Part shown: positions 1-9,922 of the stretch, piece by piece
How positions within the stretch are numbered: the stretch's first letter is position 1
Layout of the letters: every line of letters begins with the position of its first letter
Origin: Impatiens glandulifera
Lineage: Eukaryota; Streptophyta; Magnoliopsida; Ericales; Balsaminaceae
Direction of reading: 5' to 3'
Length of the DNA: 64,000 nucleotides
Assembly (NCBI RefSeq): GCF_907164915.1
Contig: NC_061869.1
Coordinates: forward strand, 23,599,125-23,663,124
Translations under genes and position numbers: made by a program
Notes under the pieces: model-generated
What the model was told of the DNA's origin: nothing
The model's input: the letters and a program-made list of their open reading frames with translations, nothing else
Databases searched by the model: none

Positions 1-253
1 TATTTATGTTAACCGGATGACTTCTGGTTTTTTTTTCATGGCTTCTGATTGACCGACGTTTAATTGATTCTGGCCTTCTGATTTGACCGATCTTGTCTTT
101 CTTGTTCGGTCATGTTTTTGGTCGGTTTGATTGCTTGACCGGTTGAGTTTCTTAACCGGTTGAGTAATTTGACCGGTTGAATTCTTTGCCTATTCCTGCA
201 CAAGAGATTTGTTTTTGTTAAGTTTTATTTAACCGATCTAATTTTATCTAACA
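1..253 (-). mobile_element. Partial LTR (edge of a copia-type element)
   Basis: This stretch closely resembles the end of the LTRs of the 14.9-kb element at 16326-31226. It has the same runs of AACCGG/GACCGG, the same CCTGCACAA block, and the same terminal TTATCTAACA ending at 253. In that family a minus-strand element has this end as its outer 5' LTR boundary, so an element of this family probably extends off the left of the window, or this is a solo LTR. It interrupts the integrase frame of the copia element to its right. The left boundary is not visible, so the target duplication cannot be tested. Confidence 0.7.
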
Positions 254-850
254 ACCTGCTTTTTGCTTCTAGCTTAGACCTCTCATCTTTTGGAACATGC
301 ATAAAAGCTCTACAGCCAAAAACACGTAAATAGTCATAATTAATATATTTACCTAACCAGACACTTTCTGCACACTTATTAATCAATGGTTTGGAGGGAG
401 AACGATTAATCACATACACTGAAGTGCTCATGGCTTCAACCCAGAAATGCTTAGCCAACCTGGCATGGGAGAGCATACTCCTCATCCATTCTAACATTAT
501 TCTGTTCATCCTCTTTGCCACACTATTTTGTTGTGGAGTCTTGGGCATAGTCTGTTCATATCAAATACCCTACTCTTTGCAATAATCATCAAATGAGCCT
601 ATGTACTCTCCCCATTATTTGACCGCACCCTCATCAGTTTTCTTTATGTCTCTCTTTCAACCAGCTTGTGAAAGACCTCAAACCTTATTGTAACCTCATC
701 CTTGAATTTTATAGCATATGCCCAAACCTTCCTAGATGCATCATCTATGAAGGTTACAAAATAAGAAGCACCACAAATATTTGTATGGACCAGTTCAAGA
801 ACATTATTTTTCAGTTCCACTTTTGACTTACTGAAGGAAACTCTATTCTA
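225..850 (-). pseudogene. Copia integrase core, C-terminal half (broken)
   Basis: The segment encodes the integrase region from PQQN through a typical copia stretch (HFWVEAMSTSVYVINRSPS, FGCRAFMHVP). The catalytic glutamate of the usual NGVAER motif is lysine here (NSVAKR), and the preceding glycine is serine. Both are explained by single G-to-A changes. The frame then runs into the LTR at 253 and ends artificially at 225. The part between 549 and 850 has stops and frameshifts and overlaps the internal duplication. It would join viral cDNA to host DNA if intact, but is clearly inactive. Confidence 0.8.
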
Positions 851-937
851 CTTATTTGTATGGACCCGTTCACGAACATTATTCTGTTCATCCTCTTTGC
901 CACACTATTTTATTGAGGAGTCTTGGGAACAGTCTAT

Positions 938-1312
938 TCATAACTTTATAGCATTGGCCCAAACCTTCCTAAATGCATCATCTATGAAGGTTACAAAATA
1001 AGAAGCACCACAAAAATTTGTATGGACCAGTTCAAGGACATTATTTTTCAGTTCCACTTTTGACTTACTGAAGGAGTCTCTGTTCTGCTTATCCTTCAAG
1101 CATTGCTCACAATTTTCAAGATGAGCATCCTTGAGATTCAACAACTCATTCCTCTTGATCAAAACATTTAACCCCTTTTCACTGATGTGACATATTCTCT
1201 TGTGCCACAAATCAGAGGATGACTCCATCACGACAGAATATGCTGCATCATAGACAATTTTCAAATTTGTCGTATATAAGGAACACAATTTCTTACCTCG
1301 TGCAACAACCAA
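938..1312 (-). pseudogene. GAG-pre-integrase domain plus start of integrase
   Basis: The frame has the LWHKRICHIS signature of the GAG-pre-integrase zinc-binding domain, then CEQCLKDKQNR, completing the H-x-H-x-C-x2-C finger. It runs into the integrase start LELVHTNFCGA, where the first catalytic aspartate of the usual D-x-x-GP motif is asparagine (again G to A). It ends in the first copy of the internally duplicated segment. Its neighbours are the protease upstream and the integrase remainder downstream. Confidence 0.75.
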
Positions 1313-1319
1313 TGAACCT

Positions 1320-1640
1320 TTGCTTAGATTCTATGCTCCACCACTAAAAACATTATGGTAGCCTCCATCATCGAATTTACTTGATGAAATCAAATTCATT
1401 CTCAAATCAAGAACATGTCTTACATCTCTCAATGTCAGGAAACAACCAATGTTTGTCTCGATTCTAACATCACCAAGACCAACTATCTTGGACATACCAC
1501 TATTACCCATGCGAATCTCACCATAATCACCAGCTTTCTAGTACTGAAAGTAACTTTTGTGTGGAGTAATATGGAATGGGCACCTGTGTCAATAATCCAT
1601 GTTGTTTCATTTGAAGATGTGCTAAGACAAGAGTCTTGAC
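1320..1640 (-). pseudogene. Copia aspartic protease remnant
   Basis: Conceptual translation of the minus strand around 1570-1640 gives TTWIIDTGAHSI, which retains the D-T-G-A active-site motif of retroviral-type aspartic proteases. Downstream the frame is broken by stops (for example near 1500). In copia elements this enzyme cleaves the Gag-Pol precursor. It sits between the zinc knuckle (1696-1881) and the GAG-pre-integrase (938-1312), as expected. Confidence 0.65.
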
Positions 1641-1695
1641 AGTTAGAAGCATATGTCAATTCACTATCTGAAGCATAAGAAGATGTATCTGCACC

Positions 1696-1881
1696 CTATT
1701 CTTTCTTTTCTCTGGTCTTCACCGTACCCTTTGCTTTATAGTTTTTAAATTTCCAGCACTCGTTTTTCCAATGACCCATTTTTCCACAATAATGGCAAGC
1801 ACCATCCTTCTTTGGAGCTGTAGACTTGCCCCTGCTCGAACCACTTCTATTATTCTTTGATCTTCCTCTATTAGTCACCAA
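1696..1881 (-). pseudogene. Gag zinc knuckle (CCHC), copia copy 0
   Basis: This short frame contains CHYCGKMGHWKNEC, a perfect C-x2-C-x4-H-x4-C nucleocapsid knuckle, inside a Lys/Arg/Ser-rich segment typical of the RNA-binding end of copia Gag. It overlaps the end of the upstream gag frame (1875-2480) in another reading frame, so a frameshift separates the two parts of one original Gag. Confidence 0.85.
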
Positions 1882-2480
1882 TATATAAGATTAAAGGGTT
1901 TATCCCCCTTTCGATTCTCCTCTTCAAGTAAGGAACCAGTGACAAATTCCATGTTGACTTTATCATTTTGTACTGAGTTGCTGAGAGTGATAATAAGTGT
2001 CTCCCAACTTGTAGACAAAGATCCAAGGACTAAAAGTTCTTGCACCTCATCATCAAAGTTTATCTTCATACTACTCAGCTGATTCAAAATATTTTGAAAT
2101 TCATTCAAGTGCTTAACAATTGATTTATTAATGTACTTTAGATTCACCAGCCTCCGTACCAGTGCTGCTTTACTCCCTACAAACCTCCCAACGTAGAGAG
2201 CTTCAAGTTTGCTCCACACACCATACGCCGTAGTCTCATTCTTAATATGGTGCACAACATTTACACCAACCCAGGAACGAATAAAGCTATAGGCCTTTCT
2301 ATATGTCTTTTTCCAATCAGCCTCTTTTGTAGTCTCAGGTCTAACACTCTCATTTTCATTTTCTTCATTCAAATCATCTGAAACTAACATATCACTAATC
2401 ATCAGTTTCCATTGCCTGTAGTTTGTACCATTCAAACTCACCATATAAGGTCTAGATTTCCAATTATTACTGTTTAACAA
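1875..2480 (-). pseudogene. Copia Gag N-terminal domain (UBN2/retrotran_gag type)
   Basis: The roughly 200-residue frame starts near MLNSNNWKSRPYMVSLNG and has the copia Gag hallmarks: LNGTNYRQWK near the N terminus, a W-x-KLEALYV segment near residue 90, and LLVLGSLSTSWETLI near residue 150. This is the capsid-like part that packages element RNA. It lies directly after the primer-binding site at 2588. A frameshift separates it from the zinc knuckle, and the true start could be a little further upstream in the 5' leader. Confidence 0.85.
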
Positions 2481-2587
2481 CTGACAAAAACCCTAGCAAA
2501 GAAACTAGTTGATCTCCTCTTTAAATTTCGTCAAGTAACCAACAAAGTATTTTGCTCCAATGTTAAAACAGATAACCAATCAATACT

Positions 2588-2599
2588 ACTCTGATAACA
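2588..2599 (-). other. Primer-binding site (initiator-Met tRNA), copy 0
   Basis: On the minus strand this reads TGTTATCAGAGT, a two-mismatch version of TGGTATCAGAGC, the complement of the plant initiator methionine tRNA 3' end used by most copia elements. It lies just inside the inferred 5' LTR and just upstream of gag. Confidence 0.6.
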
Positions 2600-2602
2600 A
2601 AA

Positions 2603-3070
2603 CTACGGATCTTCTTAGAAATCAAACCTATAACAAATTATTTTACAAATCGTCTATGATGAATAACAGATTTACTAAGAACTGAAATAACACAAAATAA
2701 ACGACAACACAATATACGTGGTTCGGTCAAAATCGACATACATCCATGGGAGGGATAAGTTTCACTAAATTAAAGAATGTCAATAGTAGAAACTTACATG
2801 CCCTTCTCTCAAATGAAAGATGTGATTATACTAGGAATGATTGGACTACTCCACAATCAAAAGCTCCCCCAATCTTTCTCTCTAGATCAGCCAAAGAACA
2901 AGAAAGGAACCATAAAACCCTAGATTTGTTCACTCTCTCTCAACCTTACTATATTATGAGAAAAATACCCAAAAAAGTATTTATACTCTAACCCGTTTTC
3001 ATTATAGAAATCCATAACTTGTTTACCCATAATTTAAAACCCGCCCGCAATGGTAAGGAACACATCAACA
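2603..3070 (-). mobile_element. 5' LTR of copia copy 0 (approximate boundaries)
   Basis: The segment sits between the primer-binding site and the end of the next element. It carries the ACGTGGTTCGGTCAA motif often seen in plant copia LTRs near 2716, and on the minus strand a TATA box (TATAAATA, 2978-2985). The outer end reads TGTTGATG on the minus strand at 3070. The inner end is not a clean CA, so the boundary near 2603 is approximate. The open frame through 2746-2991 is a chance frame in the LTR. Confidence 0.6.
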
Positions 3071-3428
3071 ACATGTGCCTAGAGGATGGTGTTTAGGAGA
3101 ATCGAGGAATAATACTACATGCCACGTATAGGATAATTAAGTTATGTTGAGACATGGTTCGGGCGCAACAAGGCTTGAGAGGCATATACTTGGACTATTG
3201 TCCAGGGAAACTATCTATTTGTGTATTGACAAAATGAATTCTTTTTATTTTTATAGAGTAAATTTACTTGGATACTTCGATCTATTAGAAATAACGTGAG
3301 AGGTACAGTTATTTATGTGAGATAGAGAATATAATAAACAAAGAACTTGTTGTAAATCAGGAATACAATTCATTGGGTTATTACATTTACAAGAATATTA
3401 ATTTATACAAAGATATGGAAACAAAAGA

Positions 3429-3920
3429 TATTTTTTTTGGGAAAAACGACTTAACGTCATTTCATTAAAAATTCCCAAAAATAGGAAAAAAACCACGAGT
3501 TTAAGAGATCATTCTAAACAGGCCTAGAATGATTTTGAAGTCGTAACATTCAGAATAAAAGCTAAAAAGCTAAAAACATAAATGAATTATCTGATTACAA
3601 TACTTTCAATTCTAGTGAGTTTGAAAAATGGTAAATTACAGTTCCTATAGATATTCCAGTTCTGCTCCATGTTTGGAATTCTTGTCCACGTTCCCGCGAG
3701 GGCGCTGGAATTCAATACAATATCTTTCCATAACTCTTCAACGCTCATGCAGGTTCTGCCATATACCCTTGCATTCCGTTCTTGCCAAATGTTATACACC
3801 ACTGCTCCAAAGCCGCACTTGAACACGCTTGTTGCAAATCTATTTCCCTTTTCTTTGAGTAGTGTTGCATCTTTGATTTCATTTCATTCGCTCGGGAAAC
3901 TGATTAGCTCTAGTCTTTTT
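3429..3920 (-). mobile_element. 5'-truncated LINE insertion with target duplication
   Basis: The insert is flanked by an 11-bp direct repeat GAAACAAAAGA (3418-3428 and 3921-3931) and has an oligo(A) tail, seen as TATTTTTTTT at 3429-3438 on the plus strand. It encodes the C-terminal end of a LINE reverse transcriptase. The matching LTR in copy 2 (near 39030) has no insert, giving an empty site. These are the hallmarks of target-primed reverse transcription. Only the last ~490 bp of the LINE were copied. Confidence 0.9.
3587..3826 (-). pseudogene. LINE reverse transcriptase C terminus (zf-RVT-like)
   Basis: The 79-residue frame contains VYNIWQERNARVYG, a close match to the conserved tail of plant LINE ORF2 proteins just before the 3' UTR. 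No catalytic part of the endonuclease or reverse transcriptase is present because the copy is 5'-truncated. The frame ends before the oligo(A) tail at 3429-3438, as expected for a 3' end. Confidence 0.75.
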
Positions 3921-4082
3921 GAAACAAAAGAGTTAGAATATGTAAAGATTTTAAATATAATGAACAACTAGAATATGAAAACCAAGAGATTCAAGTGTAT
4001 TGCTCTTTAATTGTAGAGTCTTCAATACCACCCTCAAACTAAACGCGGAGGCACAACCGTGAGTTTGTTACGTAATAAAGCA

Positions 4083-5500
4083 AATTAGTTTGACGCAAGT
4101 CCTTCGGTGAGGATGTCGTCAATTTTATCATTAGTAGGTATGTATCAGATGTAAAGATATTTTTCTAAGCAACATGTTCACAAACGAAGTGAAAATCAAT
4201 CTCTATATGTTCGTACGAGAATGAAAAACTAGATTGGCCGACATAAATGCAACACCAATGTTGTCACACCATAGAGTGGGTGGTTGAGGTGGGGAGATGC
4301 AAAGTTCACGTAGCAAGGATTGTAGCTAAATGAGTATAGTAGTGACATGAGATACTCGATACTCAAACTCAGTACTAGACCGAGAAACGACTTACTGTTT
4401 CTTTGAATTCCAAGAGATAAGATTATCACCAAGAAATATATACTAATTAGTTGTGGAGCGACGATCATATGGACAACCAACTGAGTTAGAGTTAGAAAAG
4501 GTAGATAGATCGAGATAATATGATGGACAAATGAGAAGTCCATGATGATGAGTATGACGAAGGTAGTAGAGTATTCTTTTTACTACATACCAATTAGTGG
4601 TGGTAGGAAACTACATGAATTGACAAACACCGTTGACAAAAAATGCTAGTTCAGGTCGAGTATACATCAAATATTGTAGAGCACCAACAATGTTGCGATA
4701 CAGAAATGACTCAAAAAGAGTGTTGCCATCATGGCGAGATAAAGATGACCCAGAAGAGATTGAAGTATTAAGAGGGTTTGAGTCACTCATATTGGCTCGG
4801 ATAAGAATGTCATTGATATATTTTTATTGAGAGAGAAAAATATCGGAGGTAGATCGATGAACTTCAATCCCGAGAAAATAGTGTAGTGGACCTTAAGCTT
4901 TAAGGGGGAAAATGTGGTTAAGTTGAGAGATGTGAGAGGAGATGTGAGAGAAAAAATTGCTAGTGAATATAATATCATCCACGATAGACAAGAAATGACA
5001 TTGTAATTTGTGGAGAGTGGAACGTGAATAAAGAAGAATCATTTTTGGTTTCTTGAAAACCAATGTAAAGAAGAGCATATTTTAAGGTAGTATACCATTC
5101 ACGGGGAGCTTGTTTGAGTCCATAGAGTGCTTTGTGAAGTTTTCACACATGATTAGGATAATTACAATGAGTGAACCCAAACGGTTGACATAAAAACTTC
5201 CTCGTGTAGAGTTCCATGTAGAAAGGCTTCGTTAATATTGAGTTGATGAATATGTCATTGACGAATGCTGACAAGTTAGAGGATGGTTCATATGGTAGTA
5301 TATTTCACAACTAGGATGAATGTTTCAAGATAATCAATGCCTTCTTGTTGATGAAATCCCTTTACAACTAAATGAACCTTGTGACGTTCAATGGAATCTT
5401 AAGCTCTTTGTTTGATTTTGAAAACCTATTTGTAACCCACGTATTCTATAAGGATCGAGGAACAAGAGATCACGTCTTGTTTTAAATTAGAGCATTCAAC
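4083..5500 (-). pseudogene. Copia family A RNase H and reverse transcriptase remnants, copy 1
   Basis: Right of the 3' LTR the sequence matches the RNase H (39192-39422) and reverse transcriptase (39753-40220) frames of copy 2, but is cut up by many indels. No frame over about 100 codons survives in the correct phase. The open frames at 4229-4543, 4787-4978 and 4893-5078 are partly reading through it in mixed phases. Identification rests on nucleotide similarity with copy 2, not on an intact catalytic YxDD motif. Confidence 0.65.
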
Positions 5501-6171
5501 TCATTTGTAATAGAAAAATGTCATTTAGTATCTTTATTGTTAGTGGAGAAACATGTGGGTAGATTGGTAGAGATGGTGGCAATGTTGGCGTTGTGAAGGC
5601 CGCGAGTTTTGGCACGTGTGATCATAAGATGAGAAGAACATTCAGGAGCATGAATAATAGTGGAAAGTCCATGTATAGGAATAGGTGGATTGATTGAAGA
5701 TGAGTTGGCTGTTGATGATGGTTGATAGGAGTTTGATCTTGGAGAGTTGGATGGTGAAGATGGATGGTTGGAGTTTGATGATGATGATGAGTGTTAATAT
5801 ATTCGAAAAATGGTAGATCAGAGATTTGTGATGTTAAAATTGGGGAGATTGAAGTGATGAACGTGGAAGAAAAGGAAATTGCAGTGTTGGAGAGACTGGT
5901 GGTGTAGAACGATTGGTAGATTCTGATAATGTACTTTTAAATGGAAATGTTTGTTCATCAAAAGTGACGTGACGAGAGATATATATTCTGCTGGAAGGAA
6001 GGTGTAGATAATGATAGTCATTGTGATTTAGACTATAGCCAAGAAAAATATATTTTAGAGTTCGAAGATCAATTTTGTGAGAGTTATATGATCGAGAGAG
6101 CGGAAAGCTAGAGCATCAAATTTTTTTGAGGAATAGATAGTTAGGAGGACGATTAACGAGATACGTGCTTG

Positions 6172-6495
6172 TCAAAATGCATCATCCCAATAAAATAGAG
6201 GCATAGAAGCATGTGAAAGAAGAGTGAGACTCATTTCTGTAAGGTGACAAATTTTGCGTTCAACGACACCTTTTTGTTCACTTGTATAAGGGCATGATAG
6301 ACAGTGTTGGATGCCATGAGTTTCAAGATAAGATTTCAGACTCCTATATTCTCCTTTCCAATAAGATTGTAGAGCTTTGATAAATGTGTTGAATTGATTT
6401 TCAACAAGTGTCTCAAATTTTATAAAAGTTGGTAAGACATCAAATTTTCTATAGATAGAATACAACCAAGTAAAGCAGTTGTAGTCATCGATCAA
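6172..6495 (-). pseudogene. Copia family A integrase core, copy 1
   Basis: The frame starts IDDYNCFTWLYSI and includes the stretch ETHGIQHCLSCPYTSEQ followed by VVERK, so the third catalytic residue (Glu) is kept. The second catalytic Asp, expected in an S-D-x-x-G-E motif, is Tyr here (QSYWKGEY). The same change is found in copies 2 and 3. The frame ends at DDAF with a stop. Integrase activity is not expected. Confidence 0.8.
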
Positions 6496-6904
6496 ATGTT
6501 CAAAATATCAAAACCGTTAGTAGAGAATACTGGAGCAGGACCCCAAACGTCAGAATGTATTAATTCTAATGGAGACTTACAACTAGATTTGAAACATGAA
6601 AATGAATTTTGTATGTTTTTCTATTGTGACAAGATTCACAAAAACTTAATTTCTTGTTGCAAATAATAGGTAAATGAAAAGAATACATAATAATGGTAAG
6701 TGTTGATGATGAAGGGTGTCCAAGACGATGATGCCAAGAGTTGGCGGATGAACGAGTTCCAATAAGAGCTTGATGAGTGGGCGAAGGGTTAGAAAATGAG
6801 TTTAGGCGATATATCCCTTTTTAAGTGTGCCGCGAAGTAGCTCCCTATTCGTGACCTGATCCTTGACAATACAATAATTTGGATGAAATTAAAAAAAGAT
6901 ATTA

Positions 6905-7144
6905 TTATCGGTAGAAAATTTGGAAACACTTTAAAGATTTTTGGTTATTAATGGGACATGTAATATATATGAAGGTTTTTATTGGAAATGGAATTGTTGA
7001 TTGCCCAATATTAGAAATAGGAAGTGGGTTAATGTCGCCCATTTTAATAGTTTTTGTACCATTATAATGAGTTGATATGTTAATGTGTCTAGATTCGTCG
7101 GAGATGGTCTGTAGAAACAGAGTCGGGATACAAGACCGAGTCAT
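6905..7144 (-). pseudogene. Copia family A protease region, copy 1
   Basis: This corresponds to 41934-42233 in copy 2 and 47675-47947 in copy 3. In the frame where copy 3 reads PDSVATDHLT, copy 1 has PDSVSTDHL, so the D-S-G active site is D-S-V. After it comes the usual NPLPISNIGQS segment. The frame then drifts by frameshift before the GAG-pre-integrase. Confidence 0.65.
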
Positions 7145-7149
7145 AAAAA

Positions 7150-8255
7150 TAAGGTGTAGCCATCATAGTAGAGTGTGTCATTAAATATTGGTTCTGACGA
7201 CGTCAGCAAGTTTCAATCGAATGACCTATAAAGTTATAAATCTTACAAAATAGACCTGATCGATAAACATTAGCCACGTGACCAAAACGATCACACAATT
7301 GACATTGTATTTTATTTCTTTTGGGCCCACGATCCAAAATAGAAGGCCTAATAGTAGAAGGACATACTACCTGATAGTAGAAGCCCGATCGGTATGTGAA
7401 AATTAAGATGTACTTGAAGGCCCATTTATTTGATATCCATTAGAATTATGGGATCTCAATATATTGAAAGTTTCATTTTTTACACTATAATCACTCGGAG
7501 AGAAGACCGGACGTTGCGATCGTTAGAAGTGGGATGATTTGAAATCTATCTCGATTGAAAAGCAAGATTAGCGGTTGGAGAGTTAGAATGGAGCGATTCA
7601 AGGCAGATCTCATGTGTAAGAAGCATTCCTTGGAGGTCTTCAATGGTGATGAGGTCAGTGTGAGTGGTTACCACTACAATGAGAGATTCATATCCAATAT
7701 CGAGTCCTCCCAAATCATAGAGGATGAAATATTGTTGAGATATGTTTTGCCCAGCATCAACGAGACTATCGATGATTAATTTTTATTTTATGCAAATATT
7801 CGGCCATTGGGAGTAAGCCCTTATTTACCGTCTGGGGCTGAAAACAAAGATGCATTAGACGAGTTTGTGATTGAGAGGCAAATGTGCGTTCTAAAGTAGA
7901 CCGAAGGGATTTAGATGTGGTGTAAGATTCACCAACCACTTGGGTTAGGGATGATTATGAAAAGGTGGATAGAAGCCATGAAAGGGTCCTTTGATCTTGT
8001 TCCTCCCCGATGGAAAAAGTAGGATTTTGAGTGAGGACACTAGATTTGTTAGTAGCATTGGCTTGAATAAAGGCTTCATGGGCAGAACTAGTTCCTGTAA
8101 CATATGGATAGAGGCCATAACCTTTTAGGGTATGTAATATTTGAGATTTCTAAAGAAGAATATTTTTGTGATCGAGTTTAATGGATGTGAAATTTTAGAA
8201 GAGATGAGTGGTTTAAGTGGAAGAAGATGTAGAAGAGGTATGGATATAGATAGGG
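7150..8255 (-). pseudogene. Copia family A gag with zinc knuckle, copy 1
   Basis: The segment aligns with the copy 3 frames at 48253-48453 (GGLDPGYESLIVVV, a standard copia Gag motif) and 48715-49035 (LFQNFTSIKLDHKNILLWKSQ, the N-terminal Gag signature). A degenerate double zinc knuckle lies near 7190-7330. Many stops are present, for example around 7430 and 7900. The gag start is replaced at about 8260 by the foldback array. Confidence 0.7.
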
Positions 8256-8259
8256 GTGA

Positions 8260-9800
8260 GCAAACGGGTAAATCCAACCTGTATTACCCAACCCATATTC
8301 AACCCAAATTAAATTTACCCAACCCGTAACCCAACCCATATTATTTACTAATATGGGTTGGGTATGGGTTGGGTTGGGTTGGGTATGGGTAGCCCAAATT
8401 ATTTTTTTATTTTTTCATTTAACATGTATTTGACTTATTTAACACATTTTTATCCGTTTAACACGTTTTTGACATTTTTAACACGTTTTCCACATTTTCA
8501 CGTTTTTGGCACATTTTACACGTTTATCACGTTTTTGACACGTTTAACATGTTTATCACGTTTTTGACACATTTAATACGTTTTTCACATGTTTAATACG
8601 TTTTTGACACATTAAACTTGTTCTTGACACGATAAACACGTTCTTGACACGTTGAACACGTTCTTGACACGTTGAACACGTTTTTGACACGTTTAACACA
8701 TTTTGACACGTTTTCATGTTTTTGACATGTTTAACACGTTTCTAACACATTTTGACACGTTTGTCACGACTATGACAAATTTAGCACATTTTGACATGTT
8801 TTTTTTACGTTTTTAGCACGTTTAAAACATTTTTGATATGTTTAACACTTTTTCACATTTTAACACGCTTAATACGTTTTTCACACGTGTAACACGTTTA
8901 ACACGTTTTTGACACGTTGAACACATTTTTGGCACGTTTAACATATTTTGACACGTTAAACACGTTTTTCATGTTTTTGGCATGTTTAACACGCTTTTGA
9001 CACATTTAACACATTTTGATACGTTTTTGACACGTTTAACACGTTTTGACACATTTAACATGTTTTTCACGTTTTTATGTTCTTGACACGTTTAACACGT
9101 TTTAAACATGTTTAACACATTTTCACACGTTTTTCATGTTTTTAGTATGTTTAACATGTTTTAACATATTTATCATGTTTTCTACGTTTAAAACATGTCA
9201 AAACGTGTTAACGTGCAAAAAAATATGTTAAAAATGTCAAAAATATGTTATACGTACAAAAACGTGTTAAGCACGCCAAAAATATGAAAAACGTGCCATA
9301 ACGTGAAAAACGTGTTAAACGTACCAAAATGTGTTAAATGTGCTAAAAATGTGTTAAATGAGCCACAAACGTGTTAAATGTGTTCAACATGTCAAAAACG
9401 TGTTAAACGTGCCAAAATGTGAAAAACTTGTTAACGTGTGAAAAACGTGTTAAATATGTCAAAAACGTGTTAAACATGCCAAAAACGTGAAAAACGTGTT
9501 AAACATGTTAAATATATCAAAAATATGTTAAACATGCCAAAAATGTGAAAACCGTGTTAAACTTATCAAAAATGTGTTAACGTGTTATATATGTCAAAAA
9601 CGTGTTAAACATGCCAAAAACGTGAAAAACATGTTGAACTTGTCAAAAACGTGTTAAACGTATTAAACACGTCAAAAACGTGTTAAATGTAATAATAACA
9701 TGAAAAACGTGTTAAACGTGTGACAAACATGTTATTAGTGTGAAATCGTGTTAAACATGTCAAAAACATGTTAAACGTGCCAAAAACGTGAAAACGTGTT
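8260..9800. repeat. Giant foldback array FB1
   Basis: The element opens with GGGTGAGCAAACGGGT and a block of ACCCAACCC/GGGTTGGG repeats (8270-8395). Then about 0.8 kb consists of degenerate 10-11-bp units of the type AACACGTTTTT and GACACGTTT, so a ~21-bp period. From about 9190 to 9800 the same units appear in reverse complement (AAAAACGTGTT, AAACGTGCC). The whole can fold into one long imperfect hairpin. The start recalls hAT terminal sequences, but a matching right terminus is absent because the right arm ends abruptly at an ACGTGTT junction (9794-9800). No coding frame is supported. FB2 at 48986-50925 is a second copy. Confidence 0.85.
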
Positions 9801-9922
9801 CAGACAGATGTTCTCAATATTTTATCAACTGACTGTTTTTTCATCACGATTTGTGACATTCTTCTTAACACGTCTGGCTTATTAGCTTATCAACAAATTC
9901 TCCATAAATTTTGTATACAAAA

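Larger units (their letters stand above)
254..3070 (-). mobile_element. Ty1/copia element, copy 0 (5' half, degenerate)
   Basis: Reading leftward from the 5' LTR at about 2603-3070, the order is primer-binding site, gag with a CCHC knuckle, protease, GAG-pre-integrase and integrase. This is the standard copia order. The element is cut at 253 by another LTR, so reverse transcriptase, RNase H and the 3' LTR are missing. An internal segment of the integrase region is duplicated (704-850 versus 943-1088). It is unlike copia family A or the 14.9-kb element in sequence and is a third lineage. It cannot be autonomous. Confidence 0.8.
3074..4030 (-). mobile_element. 3' LTR of copia family A copy 1, split by a LINE
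   Basis: On the minus strand the LTR begins TGGTATTGAAG right after the polypurine run and ends in CACA at 3074. It aligns with the LTR of copy 2 at 38712-39134, except for the 492-bp LINE insert and its 11-bp duplication. Without the insert it is about 454 bp, close to the 423 bp of copy 2. Confidence 0.75.
3074..8259 (-). mobile_element. Copia family A, copy 1
   Basis: A minus-strand copia element related to copies at 38712-42820 and 46785-48985. From right to left it holds gag, zinc knuckle, protease, integrase, reverse transcriptase and RNase H, then a polypurine tract (GAGGG, minus strand, just right of 4030) and a 3' LTR (3074-4030). All frames are broken by many stops and frameshifts. 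The 5' end is cut near the gag start by the foldback array that begins at about 8260, so the 5' LTR is missing. Confidence 0.8.

Noticed and set aside
2746..2991. Open frame of 81 codons in the 5' LTR of copia copy 0
   Set aside because: Lies in LTR sequence with a TATA box on the other strand and has no protein family features.
8141..8567. Open frames of 62 and 69 codons across the start of FB1
   Set aside because: They are translations of GGGTTGGG and CACGTTTTT repeats.
8400..9790. CRISPR-like array
   Set aside because: Repeats are degenerate, have no spacers, reverse orientation in the middle, and the context is a plant genome.
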